This document shows, piece after piece, positions 1 to 8,471 of a DNA stretch of 64,000 nucleotides. The position numbers and the translations under genes are program-made. Below the pieces are notes generated by a model. The model made no database searches. It had not been told where the DNA came from and was given only the letters and a program-made list of their open reading frames with translations. The DNA is taken from the NCBI GenBank assembly GCA_963676235.1, contig OY781044.1:372001-436000 (forward strand), read 5' to 3'. The DNA is from JALNYB01 sp963676235. GTDB taxonomy: Archaea > Thermoplasmatota > Thermoplasmata > Methanomassiliicoccales > Methanomethylophilaceae. Within the stretch, counting starts at the first letter, position 1, and every line of letters begins with the position of its first letter.

Positions 1-64
1 CGATTATCAAAATGACCTCGGGAACATGAGTTGACCAAAAATCGATTATCGACTGCGTATCCAT
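1..64 (-). CDS. 5' end of an unidentified gene, cut by the window edge
   Basis: An ATG at 62-64 on the minus strand opens a frame that stays open to the edge (21 codons, beginning MDTQSIIDFWSTHVPEVIL). The last residues visible are hydrophobic, as before a first membrane helix. It lies upstream of and divergent from nothing readable here; too little is present to assign a family. Confidence 0.45.
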   Translation of the reverse strand, partial: MDTQSIIDFWSTHVPEVILII

Positions 65-118
65 ATTAACTGAATAACAACATCAAGATATAATACTGAC
101 TGAATTAATAGTCAAAAA

Positions 119-194
119 TGGTGGACAGGGCGAGATTTGAACTCGCGGCCTCTACAATGCCAATGTAGCGATCTTCCAACTGATCTACCTGCCC
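119..194 (-). tRNA. tRNA-Ala (anticodon GGC)
   Basis: The minus strand folds into a full cloverleaf: acceptor GGGCAGG pairs with CCTGTCC, anticodon stem CTACA/TGTAG encloses loop TTGGCAT, and the T-arm is GCGAG-TTCAAAT-CTCGC. The acceptor has the G3:U70 wobble that identifies alanine tRNAs. The 3' ACCA is encoded in the genome. No intron. Confidence 0.95.
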
Positions 195-235
195 GCTAAC
201 TGTGTGATTAATTGATTGTAATTAAATGTTTGGTA

Positions 236-1642
236 TTAAAAATCAGAATTCAGAGTTAACTGGAACCTGTGAATCTCTCCAGGTATACGTGTTGGGTATT
301 TTCCATTGATGCACGCCAAACAAAGTTCATTCTCTGGCTTTCCTATTGCTTCGATAAGACCATTGATGCTGATGTAACCAAGACTGTCTGCACCGATAAT
401 TTCTCTTATCTCATCGACCGAATGCTTATTCGCAATGAACTGATCTCTAGATTTCATATCTACTCCATAATAGCACGGAGCAATGACTGGAGGACTTCCC
501 ACGCGGACATGAACTTCTTTTGCACCAGCTTCTCTTAGCATGGATATCAATTTCTTCAATGTTGTTCCTCTCACGATACTGTCATCAACAATAAGCAGAC
601 GTTTTCCTTCTACTGTACTCTTAATCGGATTCATCTTCATAGAGACTGCAACTTCCCTTTCCTTCTGATCAGGGAGGATGAACGTCCTTTCTGCGAAACG
701 ATTCTTCATGAACCCCTCTTCATACGGTATGCCAGACTGCAAAGCGAATCCGATAGCATGCGCACGTCCTGAATCTGGAACGGGCATGATTACATCGACA
801 TCGACGGGACTCTCTTTGGCAAGGATCATTCCGATCCTCTTCCTTACATCATATACTTCCCGTCCATCTATCACAGAATCAGGTCTTGCAAAATAAACCC
901 ATTCAAACATACAATAGGCCTTGGGCTTATTCTCGTTTCCAGGATATGAGAGTATCTCATTACGCTTCACTTCTACGATCTCTCCTGGAAGTACATCTCT
1001 GACGAACTTTCCTCTTAAAGCATCAATAGCTGCGCTTTCTGAAACAATAATGTGACCTTCTTCGATCTTTCCTATGCAAAGAGGCCTGAATCCATATGGA
1101 TCCCTAACACCGAACAATCTATCATTGATCAATATGGTCAACGCATATGAGCCGTCTAATTCTCCGATCATGGCCCTCATAGCCTTCACTGGGTCGCAAT
1201 ACTGAGCCATATATTTGCTTAGTATTTTGATGACAAGTTCCGTATCGGAGTCTGTGAGAAATGATGTTCCGGCTTCGAGATATTTTTCTTTCAATTCAGT
1301 ATAATTCGTAATATCCCCATTGTGGGCGATAGCAACGATACCGAAGTTTGTAGTGACTGTCAACGGCTGTGCGTTGATAACACTTTTAGAACCAGTCGTA
1401 GAATATCTAACATGACCGACGCCGATTTGCCCTTCGACGCCTGCCAGATTATCTTTATTCAGTGCAACCTGAACCAGACCATTATTCTTAACGGTCTGAG
1501 TGGTCTTCCCATCAAAAACTGATATGCCTGCACTTTCCTGCCCGCGATGCTGGATTATCATTAAGGCTTTCTGCAAAGCTGGTACGACGTTGTAAGTGGC
1601 TGTTATTCCAACTACGCCGCAGCTATGCTTTGGGCCGGTCAT
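236..1642 (-). CDS. purF: amidophosphoribosyltransferase PurF
   Basis: Catalyses the first committed step of purine synthesis, PRPP plus glutamine to 5-phosphoribosylamine. The protein (468 residues, normal length) starts MTGPKHSCGVVG, so a seven-residue propeptide precedes the Ntn nucleophile Cys8. The glutaminase half carries GHVRYSTTG; the C-terminal half has the PRPP loop LLIVDDSIVRGTT. Cysteines in CMFEW, CYYGVD and CLACI match the four ligands of the 4Fe-4S cluster of Bacillus-type PurF. It is transcribed toward tRNA-Ala and follows L37e by 9 bases. PurP, for a later step of the pathway, is at 44409. Confidence 0.96.
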   Translation of the reverse strand: MTGPKHSCGVVGITATYNVVPALQKALMIIQHRGQESAGISVFDGKTTQTVKNNGLVQVALNKDNLAGVEGQIGVGHVRYSTTGSKSVINAQPLTVTTNFGIVAIAHNGDITNYTELKEKYLEAGTSFLTDSDTELVIKILSKYMAQYCDPVKAMRAMIGELDGSYALTILINDRLFGVRDPYGFRPLCIGKIEEGHIIVSESAAIDALRGKFVRDVLPGEIVEVKRNEILSYPGNENKPKAYCMFEWVYFARPDSVIDGREVYDVRKRIGMILAKESPVDVDVIMPVPDSGRAHAIGFALQSGIPYEEGFMKNRFAERTFILPDQKEREVAVSMKMNPIKSTVEGKRLLIVDDSIVRGTTLKKLISMLREAGAKEVHVRVGSPPVIAPCYYGVDMKSRDQFIANKHSVDEIREIIGADSLGYISINGLIEAIGKPENELCLACINGKYPTRIPGEIHRFQLTLNSDF

Positions 1643-1651
1643 ATTATAACC

Positions 1652-1822
1652 TTAATCGCGAAGTTTGGCCCAAGTATAGGTCCTCATCTTAGCGGTCTTA
1701 CCGTATCCGCATGAAGCGCATACACCCTTCCTTGCGTGGTAAGAGTGTTTTCCGCATCTGCGGCAGGGGATATGTGTCTTGAATTTGTTGTGTCTTCCCT
1801 TTGCAGCTGTTCCTGTTCCCAT
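1652..1822 (-). CDS. rpl37e: 50S ribosomal protein L37e
   Basis: A 56-residue basic protein with zinc-finger cysteine pairs (CRRCGKHSYHARKG then CASCGYG), the signature of eL37, which binds 23S rRNA. The start is ATG at 1820-1822 and the stop is TAA. It sits 13 bases downstream of the LSm gene, the archaeal LSm-L37e pairing found in many genomes. Confidence 0.95.
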   Translation of the reverse strand: MGTGTAAKGRHNKFKTHIPCRRCGKHSYHARKGVCASCGYGKTAKMRTYTWAKLRD

Positions 1823-1835
1823 TGTAATCGTCTCC

Positions 1836-2051
1836 TTATGGTGAAATGTAAATTACGTTGTCCCCGCGGACAATGGCCAAACTGATTTTCCTTACGGATT
1901 CTCCATTGTAGAATTCCTCTGCGTTTTTAAGCACAACATTCATATGGGGGTCGTATCCGTCAAGGATTCCTCTGTACTCTCTCTTTCCTTTAAGTTCGAC
2001 GATAACATTCTTGTTAGACGCCTGACTGAGAACAGATAATGGTTTCATCAT
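1836..2051 (-). CDS. Sm-like RNA-binding protein (LSm)
   Basis: Archaeal Sm protein that forms a heptameric ring binding U-rich RNA. The Sm1 motif is seen in VIVELKGKREYRGILDGYD-HMN and Sm2 in IVRGDNVIYIS. I choose the ATG at 2051 (71 residues) because GGTGG lies six bases upstream; a longer frame to 2072 would add the non-conserved MMSWWLK. An adjacent ATG at 2048 is equally possible. Co-transcribed with L37e. Confidence 0.93.
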   Translation of the reverse strand: MMKPLSVLSQASNKNVIVELKGKREYRGILDGYDPHMNVVLKNAEEFYNGESVRKISLAIVRGDNVIYISP

Positions 2052-2136
2052 TTTAAGCCACCAACTCATCATACTAGATTCAGTATTTGAAAGTATCGCA
2101 TTTTCCTTCTTATATTATAATAGAAGGAGTGCGATA

Positions 2137-3285
2137 TCAGACAAATGCTCCTATTGCTTGTGCATCCAAACGATCCATATCATAAAAGATTATGGCTTCC
2201 TGCATACCTTTTGCTCCCATACCAGTCCCCATGAAATGATCTAACATTGATGCCCTCCACATGAGGTCTAGGATCGTCGTAGACATACATCCGTAGTAGG
2301 CATTTGCCATATTGTCCTCATATTCGTTGGAATCTATCAAAGAGAACACGCTTCCCATGAAACTATCACGGTGATTAAGTGTTGCGATATAGTCCGCAAG
2401 TACCTTCTCTCCGCCTTCTTCGAGCGGTTTTAATGGAATACCGCTGACGTGCGCCGAATTCTTAAGATTTATATTACCTTCATCATCCAGAACTGTCCAG
2501 TCGATCTTGTCGCCGGATGCCATGAATACATTCCAATTCCAATTCTCATCGCAATATACCGGAGCACATAATGGATCGTTCGTTGCCATTGAATCCATTG
2601 CTGCTTCCCTTGCAGCATCTTCTAGATCCGCCATCTCGATCTTGGACTCTTTCTGTAATCCATCCAAAGTCATTACCGGCTCCAGTTCAGAGAGATCCAT
2701 GACCTTACTCAAATATGCCAGATCTGTAAAATTTATCAAATTCTCAGACAGTGACATCCTTAGAACAGACTGATCTGCCATTATACCCGATTCTTTGCAA
2801 TTTGCGTAGAATTGACGGTATACATCCTTTGCTTCCACGAGAGCCTTTGCGATTCTTTTATCGGCCTTCTCGACTATTCCTTTAGCCTCTGTAAGCGCAT
2901 CGTTTCCCGTGCCGTACCAGACACCTCTGCAGGAAAGATCGAGCTCTACCTTGACCCTGTCGCTGACATAGATATGAAATGGATATTGTTTACAGTAAGT
3001 CGTACGATTATCGTATACCTTACATTTCCTAGTACAATCATCCAGGAATACGCACGATCCGTGTCCCTTTTTAAGCGCCAGTGCATAATATGGATTGGAT
3101 CCTCTGCTTTTAACAAGATTTCTGGGATAATTCTCCCTGAAGAATAATCTTTCATCTGGTAGTACCTCTGGCTGACATAGACAGCAAAGTCCGCAACCCT
3201 CGGGACACTCTACTTTTTTTCCAATTACATCCGAATAATCAACTTCATAATCAGCCACAAATATCCTCTCCAATGCGTTCTCCAC
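2137..3285 (-). CDS. YkgJ-type cysteine cluster protein
   Basis: 382 residues. The N-terminal third has CGLCCLCQPEV around residue 31, then CVFLDDCTRKCKVYDNR and CKQYP, the CxxxCxxC-type cluster of the zinc- or iron-chelating YkgJ family (PF03692). The remaining ~250 residues are acidic, helical and not recognised. The frame opens at a GTG that overlaps the end of pyrC by 35 bases, so a start slightly downstream is possible. Translationally coupled to pyrC, but no pyrimidine role is known. Substrate unknown. Confidence 0.7.
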   Translation of the reverse strand: MENALERIFVADYEVDYSDVIGKKVECPEGCGLCCLCQPEVLPDERLFFRENYPRNLVKSRGSNPYYALALKKGHGSCVFLDDCTRKCKVYDNRTTYCKQYPFHIYVSDRVKVELDLSCRGVWYGTGNDALTEAKGIVEKADKRIAKALVEAKDVYRQFYANCKESGIMADQSVLRMSLSENLINFTDLAYLSKVMDLSELEPVMTLDGLQKESKIEMADLEDAAREAAMDSMATNDPLCAPVYCDENWNWNVFMASGDKIDWTVLDDEGNINLKNSAHVSGIPLKPLEEGGEKVLADYIATLNHRDSFMGSVFSLIDSNEYEDNMANAYYGCMSTTILDLMWRASMLDHFMGTGMGAKGMQEAIIFYDMDRLDAQAIGAFV

Positions 3286-4513
3286 AGAATTCTCCGTCTT
3301 GCACCTGTATCTGTCCCCTGATTATGACAGTATCGGGGAAAATGGCATCCCAACCGGCATAAGGAGTGTGTCCTGCCTTGCTATGGAGCTTCTTTACATC
3401 TATTGTTGATACATTGCGCATGTCAAACAACGCCAGATCCGCGTCATATCCAACCGCGATCTTTCCTTTTTTTACATTGAACGCAGATGCAGGTGCCTCA
3501 GCACCCATCCTTACCGCCTGTTCCATCGGAATTATGTTAGTCCTTACCATGTTCATTATGATGGGCATAGATGTCTCTACACCTGGAATGCCTCCCGGAG
3601 CCGAATCGAAATCCTGGGATTTCTCAGATAACGTATGCGGCGCGTGATCTGTTCCGAACATTGTGATCTTGTTATCCAAGAATGTCTGAAACAATTTGTC
3701 TTTGGTAGCTTTCTCCCTTATAGGCGGATTTACCTTGTATTCTGCAGTGGTGTTACGATCAGCATCGAAGAACAGATGATGAAGAGTTACCTCTGTTGTA
3801 AATCCGAGTTCGGATGCCATCCTGATGCTTTCTGAATTGGTATTGTGACAGATGTTGATCTTCATGCCTTTGTAACGTGCCAGTCTGCGTATGGCACTGT
3901 ATTCTGCCTCCACCGGACGATTCCTTAAATGGTCTCTGCAACAGGATTCAGATTCTCCAGATATCATATTATCGTCCTCTGCATGAACGCTCAATCTTTT
4001 GCCCGTAATGTTGATATCCTTCATAACAGACGCAATCTCGTTATCATCATTGAGAAGTATCTGACCTGTGGTAGAGCCCATGAATAATTTGAATCCTGCA
4101 ACCATCGGAGCGAGCAGGCCTGCATGACAACCCGGTGTAACAGCTGCGAACAACCCATAATCTGTATATGCCTTCTTCTTGATGATAGATTTCTTATCCA
4201 GGACTGACTGAATATCCACTGCGGGAGGCTTTGTGTTTGGCATATCCAATACACATGTCACTCCACCATGCACTGCAGCCATAGTACCAGTACCGAAATC
4301 CTCTTTCTGTGTCATTCCAGGATCTCTGAAATGTACATGTGGATCCATGAATCCTGGCAGGATTATCTTACTTGTCCCGATATCTATCCTTTCCTCACCG
4401 CCACGCACCATTTTTCCTAAAGTAACTATCTTTCCATCCTTTATGCCTATCTCCGCATAGGATAATTCACCGTTAATGAACGTCCTTCCCTCGAGTACTA
4501 GATCAATGTCCAT
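3251..4513 (-). CDS. pyrC: dihydroorotase PyrC
   Basis: Amidohydrolase that closes carbamoyl aspartate to dihydroorotate in UMP synthesis. The metal-binding motif DPHVHFRDPG is near residue 57, HAED near 178, HNTNSES near 223, and the conserved GTDHAPH near 290 supplies the catalytic Asp. At 420 residues it fits class I dihydroorotases. ATG start at 4513; three bases separate it from the AMMECR1 gene upstream. Confidence 0.94.
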   Translation of the reverse strand: MDIDLVLEGRTFINGELSYAEIGIKDGKIVTLGKMVRGGEERIDIGTSKIILPGFMDPHVHFRDPGMTQKEDFGTGTMAAVHGGVTCVLDMPNTKPPAVDIQSVLDKKSIIKKKAYTDYGLFAAVTPGCHAGLLAPMVAGFKLFMGSTTGQILLNDDNEIASVMKDINITGKRLSVHAEDDNMISGESESCCRDHLRNRPVEAEYSAIRRLARYKGMKINICHNTNSESIRMASELGFTTEVTLHHLFFDADRNTTAEYKVNPPIREKATKDKLFQTFLDNKITMFGTDHAPHTLSEKSQDFDSAPGGIPGVETSMPIIMNMVRTNIIPMEQAVRMGAEAPASAFNVKKGKIAVGYDADLALFDMRNVSTIDVKKLHSKAGHTPYAGWDAIFPDTVIIRGQIQVQDGEFCGERIGEDICG

Positions 4514-4516
4514 GAT

Positions 4517-5098
4517 TTACTTCCTGACTACTTCTCCACTGGGGTTGACCTCTGAGAATATCTCTCCCTGAAATGTCCAGACCCTTGTGCCTTTGTATAT
4601 CCAAGCACCTCTGTTGAGACCTGCTTTCTCAGAAAGATGGAACATCATCTCCTGTTTATCCCAACCCTGTTCGATAGGCACCTGAGGCAGATACAATCCT
4701 TTAGACCCTCTGAAATCCATGATGACCCCATCTTTTCCAAGCTCGATCTTATTCAACATCTCATCCACATTGTTGAATTCCAATTCCTTAGGAGGAGTGA
4801 GGATCGTCACCTCTACGGTGCAAGCCCTGGCCTCATCTATTGTCAGATGTGGAAACCGTGGATCGCGACACACAGATAATGCAGAATTCTCCAATGCTTC
4901 ACGCAGAGGGAGAATCGGCTCCGAATACCCTATACATCCCCTCAGATCCCCAGATGGGTACTTCAATACTGTAACGAATACACCACTTTTCTTTGAGAAT
5001 GATTCCGGAAGATCGACGGTTGTCCTATTACCTTCCGTCCAAAACTCGATGAATTTACGGGCAGCTTTGACAGCTGTCGCTCCGTCTTTGAGATCCAT
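4517..5098 (-). CDS. AMMECR1 domain protein
   Basis: AMMECR1/MEMO-partner family of unknown biochemistry. The family core LRGCIGY is present near residue 55, followed by the typical helical segment with SALSVCRDPRFPHLT. I use the ATG at 5098 (193 residues), leaving two bases after the upstream stop, rather than a TTG two codons earlier. Its place between pyrC and an ATPase operon says little about function. Confidence 0.88.
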   Translation of the reverse strand: MDLKDGATAVKAARKFIEFWTEGNRTTVDLPESFSKKSGVFVTVLKYPSGDLRGCIGYSEPILPLREALENSALSVCRDPRFPHLTIDEARACTVEVTILTPPKELEFNNVDEMLNKIELGKDGVIMDFRGSKGLYLPQVPIEQGWDKQEMMFHLSEKAGLNRGAWIYKGTRVWTFQGEIFSEVNPSGEVVRK

Positions 5099-5100
5099 GA

Positions 5101-5607
5101 TCAATCAATCTTGACCTTTTTGGTGGTGGATTTCTTATTACCATCCGTGATGTTCACTTTCTGTGTCTTAGGTTTTATGTCGCCATCCGTGATGTCCACT
5201 TTCTGTGTCTTAGGTTTCTTAGCACAATTAGGATTCACTTTGCAGAAGTTCTTAGATGTCTCATCCTTGACATCTTCTGCTTTGCTCATCGCATCCTTGA
5301 CTACATCTGGAAGAGGTGCCGCCTTCATCAGAGCATTGATACCCATGAATAATTCCAGACCTACAGCCATAAAATGCTTCTGTACATCTGGATCTGTAAA
5401 CATTGTAACGACTCCTTCTGCTACCTCTTTGGTCTTGGCCTTCTGATATTCGATGAGCTCATCGACCCTGTCCTTCTCTTCTTTAAAGGTCTCTTTTGCA
5501 AGATCCTTCTGTACCTTGAGCAATTTCTTGATCATTTCATTGTTCTCACGAACAAATCTCTCTAATTCTGGATCCTCGTATTCGGATTGATCTTTTTTGT
5601 CACTCAT
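5101..5607 (-). CDS. small helical protein with C-terminal TQKVxITDG repeats
   Basis: 168 residues, not recognised. Residues 1-75 are highly charged and predicted coiled coil. A hydrophobic segment (HFMAVGLELFMGINALMKAAPLP) follows, then a lysine-rich tail in which KPKTQKV-ITDG repeats two to three times. The start overlaps the stop of the ArsA-like ATPase by eight bases, so the two are translationally coupled. The arrangement suggests a partner of the ATPase; that is inference from position only. Confidence 0.7.
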   Translation of the reverse strand: MSDKKDQSEYEDPELERFVRENNEMIKKLLKVQKDLAKETFKEEKDRVDELIEYQKAKTKEVAEGVVTMFTDPDVQKHFMAVGLELFMGINALMKAAPLPDVVKDAMSKAEDVKDETSKNFCKVNPNCAKKPKTQKVDITDGDIKPKTQKVNITDGNKKSTTKKVKID

Positions 5608-6775
5608 CTTTATTCCTCCTGAACTTTACAATCAGGTGAGAATCTGTGAATTCTGCACCGATCATCTCTGAATCTTTAAAGGTCATCGGAAGGGATACTG
5701 TCCGCTTCTGACTTCCTGTGTGTATTATGATAGAGTTGTCCTGCGCCTTAAACAATTCTACATCCTCTTTTTTGACAAACGGCATCTGGACATATAATTT
5801 GTCAATATCTCCTTCTGTCTCGAAATGCATAGGACTAGACGTTGCATAAACCTCTATGGGATCTGAATCCTCGAATATCATATCTGCCATAAGGTCCAAT
5901 GCTTCAGGACCTCTGAGCTCTGTAGGCATCATCTTAGCATACATTATCTTTAACGGATCAAAAGCCTCGTGGATCTCCTGAAGATGCTTTTCCTGTTCCT
6001 TCATCTTCTCTTTGAAGTATGCATTCTTCATCGGAGGAAGTATCTTGTTGACAATAAGACACTCCACCGTCTTATTATACAAACATAAATAGGTGTAAGA
6101 CCGCATGGTCTCGTTTATTGCCATGGTCTCCGGATTTAGAACAAGACGTATGGTCGTATTCTCAGAATCCTCTAATATGGCCTTCACACGTTGCATATTG
6201 TCCTTTATTTCTTCAATACTTTGCATAACTTCCTTGGACGGCAATGGAAAATCCAATACCTTCCCTACTGTCACCCTTGCTATAGCCAAGAGTTTTTTCA
6301 CAGTTCCGAACATCTTCTCTATGTACCAATTAGAAACGTCTGGGAAACTCAATAATCTCAAAGTTTCCCCTGTGGGCGCAGTATCTATGATCACTACATC
6401 ATATTCTCCGCTGTCTTTGAATTGAAGTACATAGAACAATGCAGCAGCCATTTCCATACCCGGAAGTATTGCCATCTCGTCTGCAGAAATATCCCCTACG
6501 CCCTGTGAAAGAAGAAATGCAGAAATGTAATCCTTGATCGCAGACCATTTCGTCCTCATCTCATGGATGATATCTAACTCGAAAGCATCCAGATTTGGAC
6601 CTACCTTACGTATATCCGATGAAAGTTCCACACCGAGGGAATCTCCTAAAGAATGAGCTGTATCCACACTCATAATTATCGTACGATGACCCAACTTAGC
6701 CAATCTGCGTGCGGTAGCTGCTGAGACAGATGTCTTACCGACACCACCTTTTCCGTTGTAGATAATGGTCCTCAT
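5600..6775 (-). CDS. ArsA/Get3-family anion-transporting-type ATPase
   Basis: 391 residues. Deviant Walker A GKGGVGKTS at residues 8-16, switch I DTAHSLGDSLG near 38-48, and the switch II-type DTAPTGETLRLL near 131 are those of the ArsA/Get3 clade. Archaeal Get3 homologues bind tail-anchored membrane proteins; bacterial ArsA drives arsenite export. No ArsB neighbour is visible, which favours a Get3-like role. A β-rich C-terminal segment (PMHFETEGD onward) resembles the small HSP20-like extension of some ArsA proteins. Confidence 0.85.
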   Translation of the reverse strand: MRTIIYNGKGGVGKTSVSAATARRLAKLGHRTIIMSVDTAHSLGDSLGVELSSDIRKVGPNLDAFELDIIHEMRTKWSAIKDYISAFLLSQGVGDISADEMAILPGMEMAAALFYVLQFKDSGEYDVVIIDTAPTGETLRLLSFPDVSNWYIEKMFGTVKKLLAIARVTVGKVLDFPLPSKEVMQSIEEIKDNMQRVKAILEDSENTTIRLVLNPETMAINETMRSYTYLCLYNKTVECLIVNKILPPMKNAYFKEKMKEQEKHLQEIHEAFDPLKIMYAKMMPTELRGPEALDLMADMIFEDSDPIEVYATSSPMHFETEGDIDKLYVQMPFVKKEDVELFKAQDNSIIIHTGSQKRTVSLPMTFKDSEMIGAEFTDSHLIVKFRRNKDE

Positions 6776-6824
6776 AAGGAATCCAAATTGTATTGTACAT
6801 ATAAAAATCAGGCTGAAGGCCAGG

Positions 6825-7154
6825 TCATAATTCCGACTTTCCCCATTTGCTCTCTTCTTCTTTCACGAGAGGCTCGCCGCATTTCTTACAGAATGTCTCT
6901 CCTTTTCTGAATTTAGTATAACATTTGGGACAATGATTAGAACTCATCACCTTTCCAACCATAACACGACCGATCTTTTTCCAGAAGAAATATGAAAGGA
7001 TCACTGCACCTACTACAATAAACAGATATGTCGCAATGAGAATCTGCTGTCCTTGTGCAGTATTCGCGTTGAGATTAGAACCGAATAGAAGTTTCGCTAT
7101 CCAAAACACTATCCATATTGCACTTATCAGCAATCCTGCCGTATCTGCTTTCAT
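6825..7154 (-). CDS. two-helix membrane protein with zinc-ribbon tail
   Basis: 109 residues: membrane helices at about 9-25 and 38-58, then a cytoplasmic zinc ribbon CPKCYTKFRKGETFCKKCG near residues 76-94 and a charged end. Such membrane zinc-ribbon proteins are common in archaea and uncharacterised. ATG start at 7154. The gene follows tRNA-Met in the same direction and lies 49 bases upstream of the ATPase gene. Confidence 0.75.
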   Translation of the reverse strand: MKADTAGLLISAIWIVFWIAKLLFGSNLNANTAQGQQILIATYLFIVVGAVILSYFFWKKIGRVMVGKVMSSNHCPKCYTKFRKGETFCKKCGEPLVKEEESKWGKSEL

Positions 7155-7289
7155 GATGCCACTTTGATTCAGTAATCAAGTAATGTATAGAAAAACAATT
7201 CGTTATGCAAATTTATACTTAAAATCAAAATATATTCGAATATCTGAAAAACAAATGCTCTAAATCGACTAGCCAGACAGTAAAAGGAG

Positions 7290-7396
7290 TGCCGAGGATG
7301 GGGTTCGAACCCATGACCTTCGGATTTCCCTGGAAGAGGTCTGTATAGACCAGAACCCTATGAGTCCGACGCTCCACCAGGCTGAGCCACCTCGGC
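7290..7396 (-). tRNA. elongator tRNA-Met (anticodon CAT) with a 33-base intron
   Basis: Acceptor GCCGAGG/CCTCGGC with discriminator A; CCA is not encoded. The anticodon stem is TCGGA/TCCGA and the loop CTCATAA is split after position 37 by an intron at 7326-7358. GCCGxGG acceptor and position-37 intron are typical of archaeal elongator methionine tRNA. An initiator or a C34-modified isoleucine tRNA is less likely from the acceptor sequence. Confidence 0.9.
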
Positions 7397-7466
7397 ATTT
7401 AATTGTTAGGCTCAGGGTCGGGAATAAGTTTTGATTTAAAGAAGTTTCGGAGGACTCTGAATGTAC

Positions 7467-8216
7467 TCATTCAGAGGCTGTCTCTTCGATTGCAGACTCT
7501 TCTACAACTTCCTCGACAGCAGCTTCTTCTGCAACGACTTCTTCCGAAGCCTCTTCAGGCGCAGCTACTGCAACTTCCTCGATGATGGATTCAGGCTCTC
7601 CGTCTCCAACCTTAAGGATTTCAGACTTGCGGATCTCTATCCTCTTCATGGGGATAACGACACGACATGCCCTTGCGAGATCCTTTGAAAGATCTCCTGA
7701 AATGATTGATTTTACTATATCTGAAAGAGTCATTTTCTCTGCCATTGCAGTGAGTGTTGTACCGATGACGCTTCTCATTCCGATCTCTTGTGATGACTGT
7801 ACACGTCTCTCTGCGATAGACATTGTTTTGATCCTTACGAAGAAGTGATCGAATGTCATAACATCTACAACGTGGTCGGTCTTTGTTTTCTTTCTGCGTG
7901 TCAGCCTTCTGACGTAATCGCTCGTAAGATCATGTCCGATGAACTCGGTCTTTGCCTCGTGTCCATCTGTTCCTGTGATCTTGAATTTGAGCTTGATATG
8001 CATTTTGGAGAAATCTCCGGTAAGATCCTGCACGGTGACCTCTGCGGTCCTTCCGAGCAATAATTCGGGATCTGCTGCTGGTGATTCACCGATCACGATC
8101 TCGTTGAACATACGAGGTGCGTGAATATTGTACCACTCTTTTGCCTTCCACTTATCCTTGACCTTACGGCCGGCGTTTCCTTTTGCCTTTCTTGATGCGA
8201 CTGTTGACGATGCCAT
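7467..8216 (-). CDS. rps3ae: 30S ribosomal protein eS1 (S3Ae)
   Basis: The N-terminal GRKVKDKWKAKEWYNIHAP and central KTEFIGHDLTSDYVRRLTRRKKTK identify eS1, which sits near the mRNA exit of the small subunit. The core ends near residue 205. A roughly 36-residue tail rich in Glu and Ala follows, with E-E-x-V/A repeats, longer and more acidic than the usual family tail. 249 residues; ATG start at 8216. Transcribed toward tRNA-Met. Confidence 0.95.
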   Translation of the reverse strand: MASSTVASRKAKGNAGRKVKDKWKAKEWYNIHAPRMFNEIVIGESPAADPELLLGRTAEVTVQDLTGDFSKMHIKLKFKITGTDGHEAKTEFIGHDLTSDYVRRLTRRKKTKTDHVVDVMTFDHFFVRIKTMSIAERRVQSSQEIGMRSVIGTTLTAMAEKMTLSDIVKSIISGDLSKDLARACRVVIPMKRIEIRKSEILKVGDGEPESIIEEVAVAAPEEASEEVVAEEAAVEEVVEESAIEETASE

Positions 8217-8445
8217 CAGAATCCTCCTTTAAGATTCGTATAAGCATAGGATTGGGTGATTGTATTAATATCTTTGTCAACCTTAACTTTTCTATCTCTA
8301 TGAAAAAATGAGATAGCCAGCATATTTTTTATTATCACAATGAGGACAAAATTACCACATTGTGGTTGGTACCGCATGTATTTAAACTTTACTCAAAATT
8401 ACGCCAAAAATCACATATTCATAATGAATGAAATATAAAGAAAAA

Positions 8446-8462
8446 GAGGGTTTTTAACCCTC
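8446..8462 (-). terminator. terminator hairpin of the hdrCB operon
   Basis: On the minus strand GAGGGTT pairs with AACCCTC around a three-base loop, then a run TTTTTCTTT follows. It begins ten bases after the hdrB stop codon, as expected of a transcript end. Confidence 0.7.
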
Positions 8463-8471
8463 ATGAAATGT

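Noticed and set aside
236..1642. Several plus-strand frames inside purF and other core genes
   Set aside because: They are antisense shadows without family similarity or ribosome sites.
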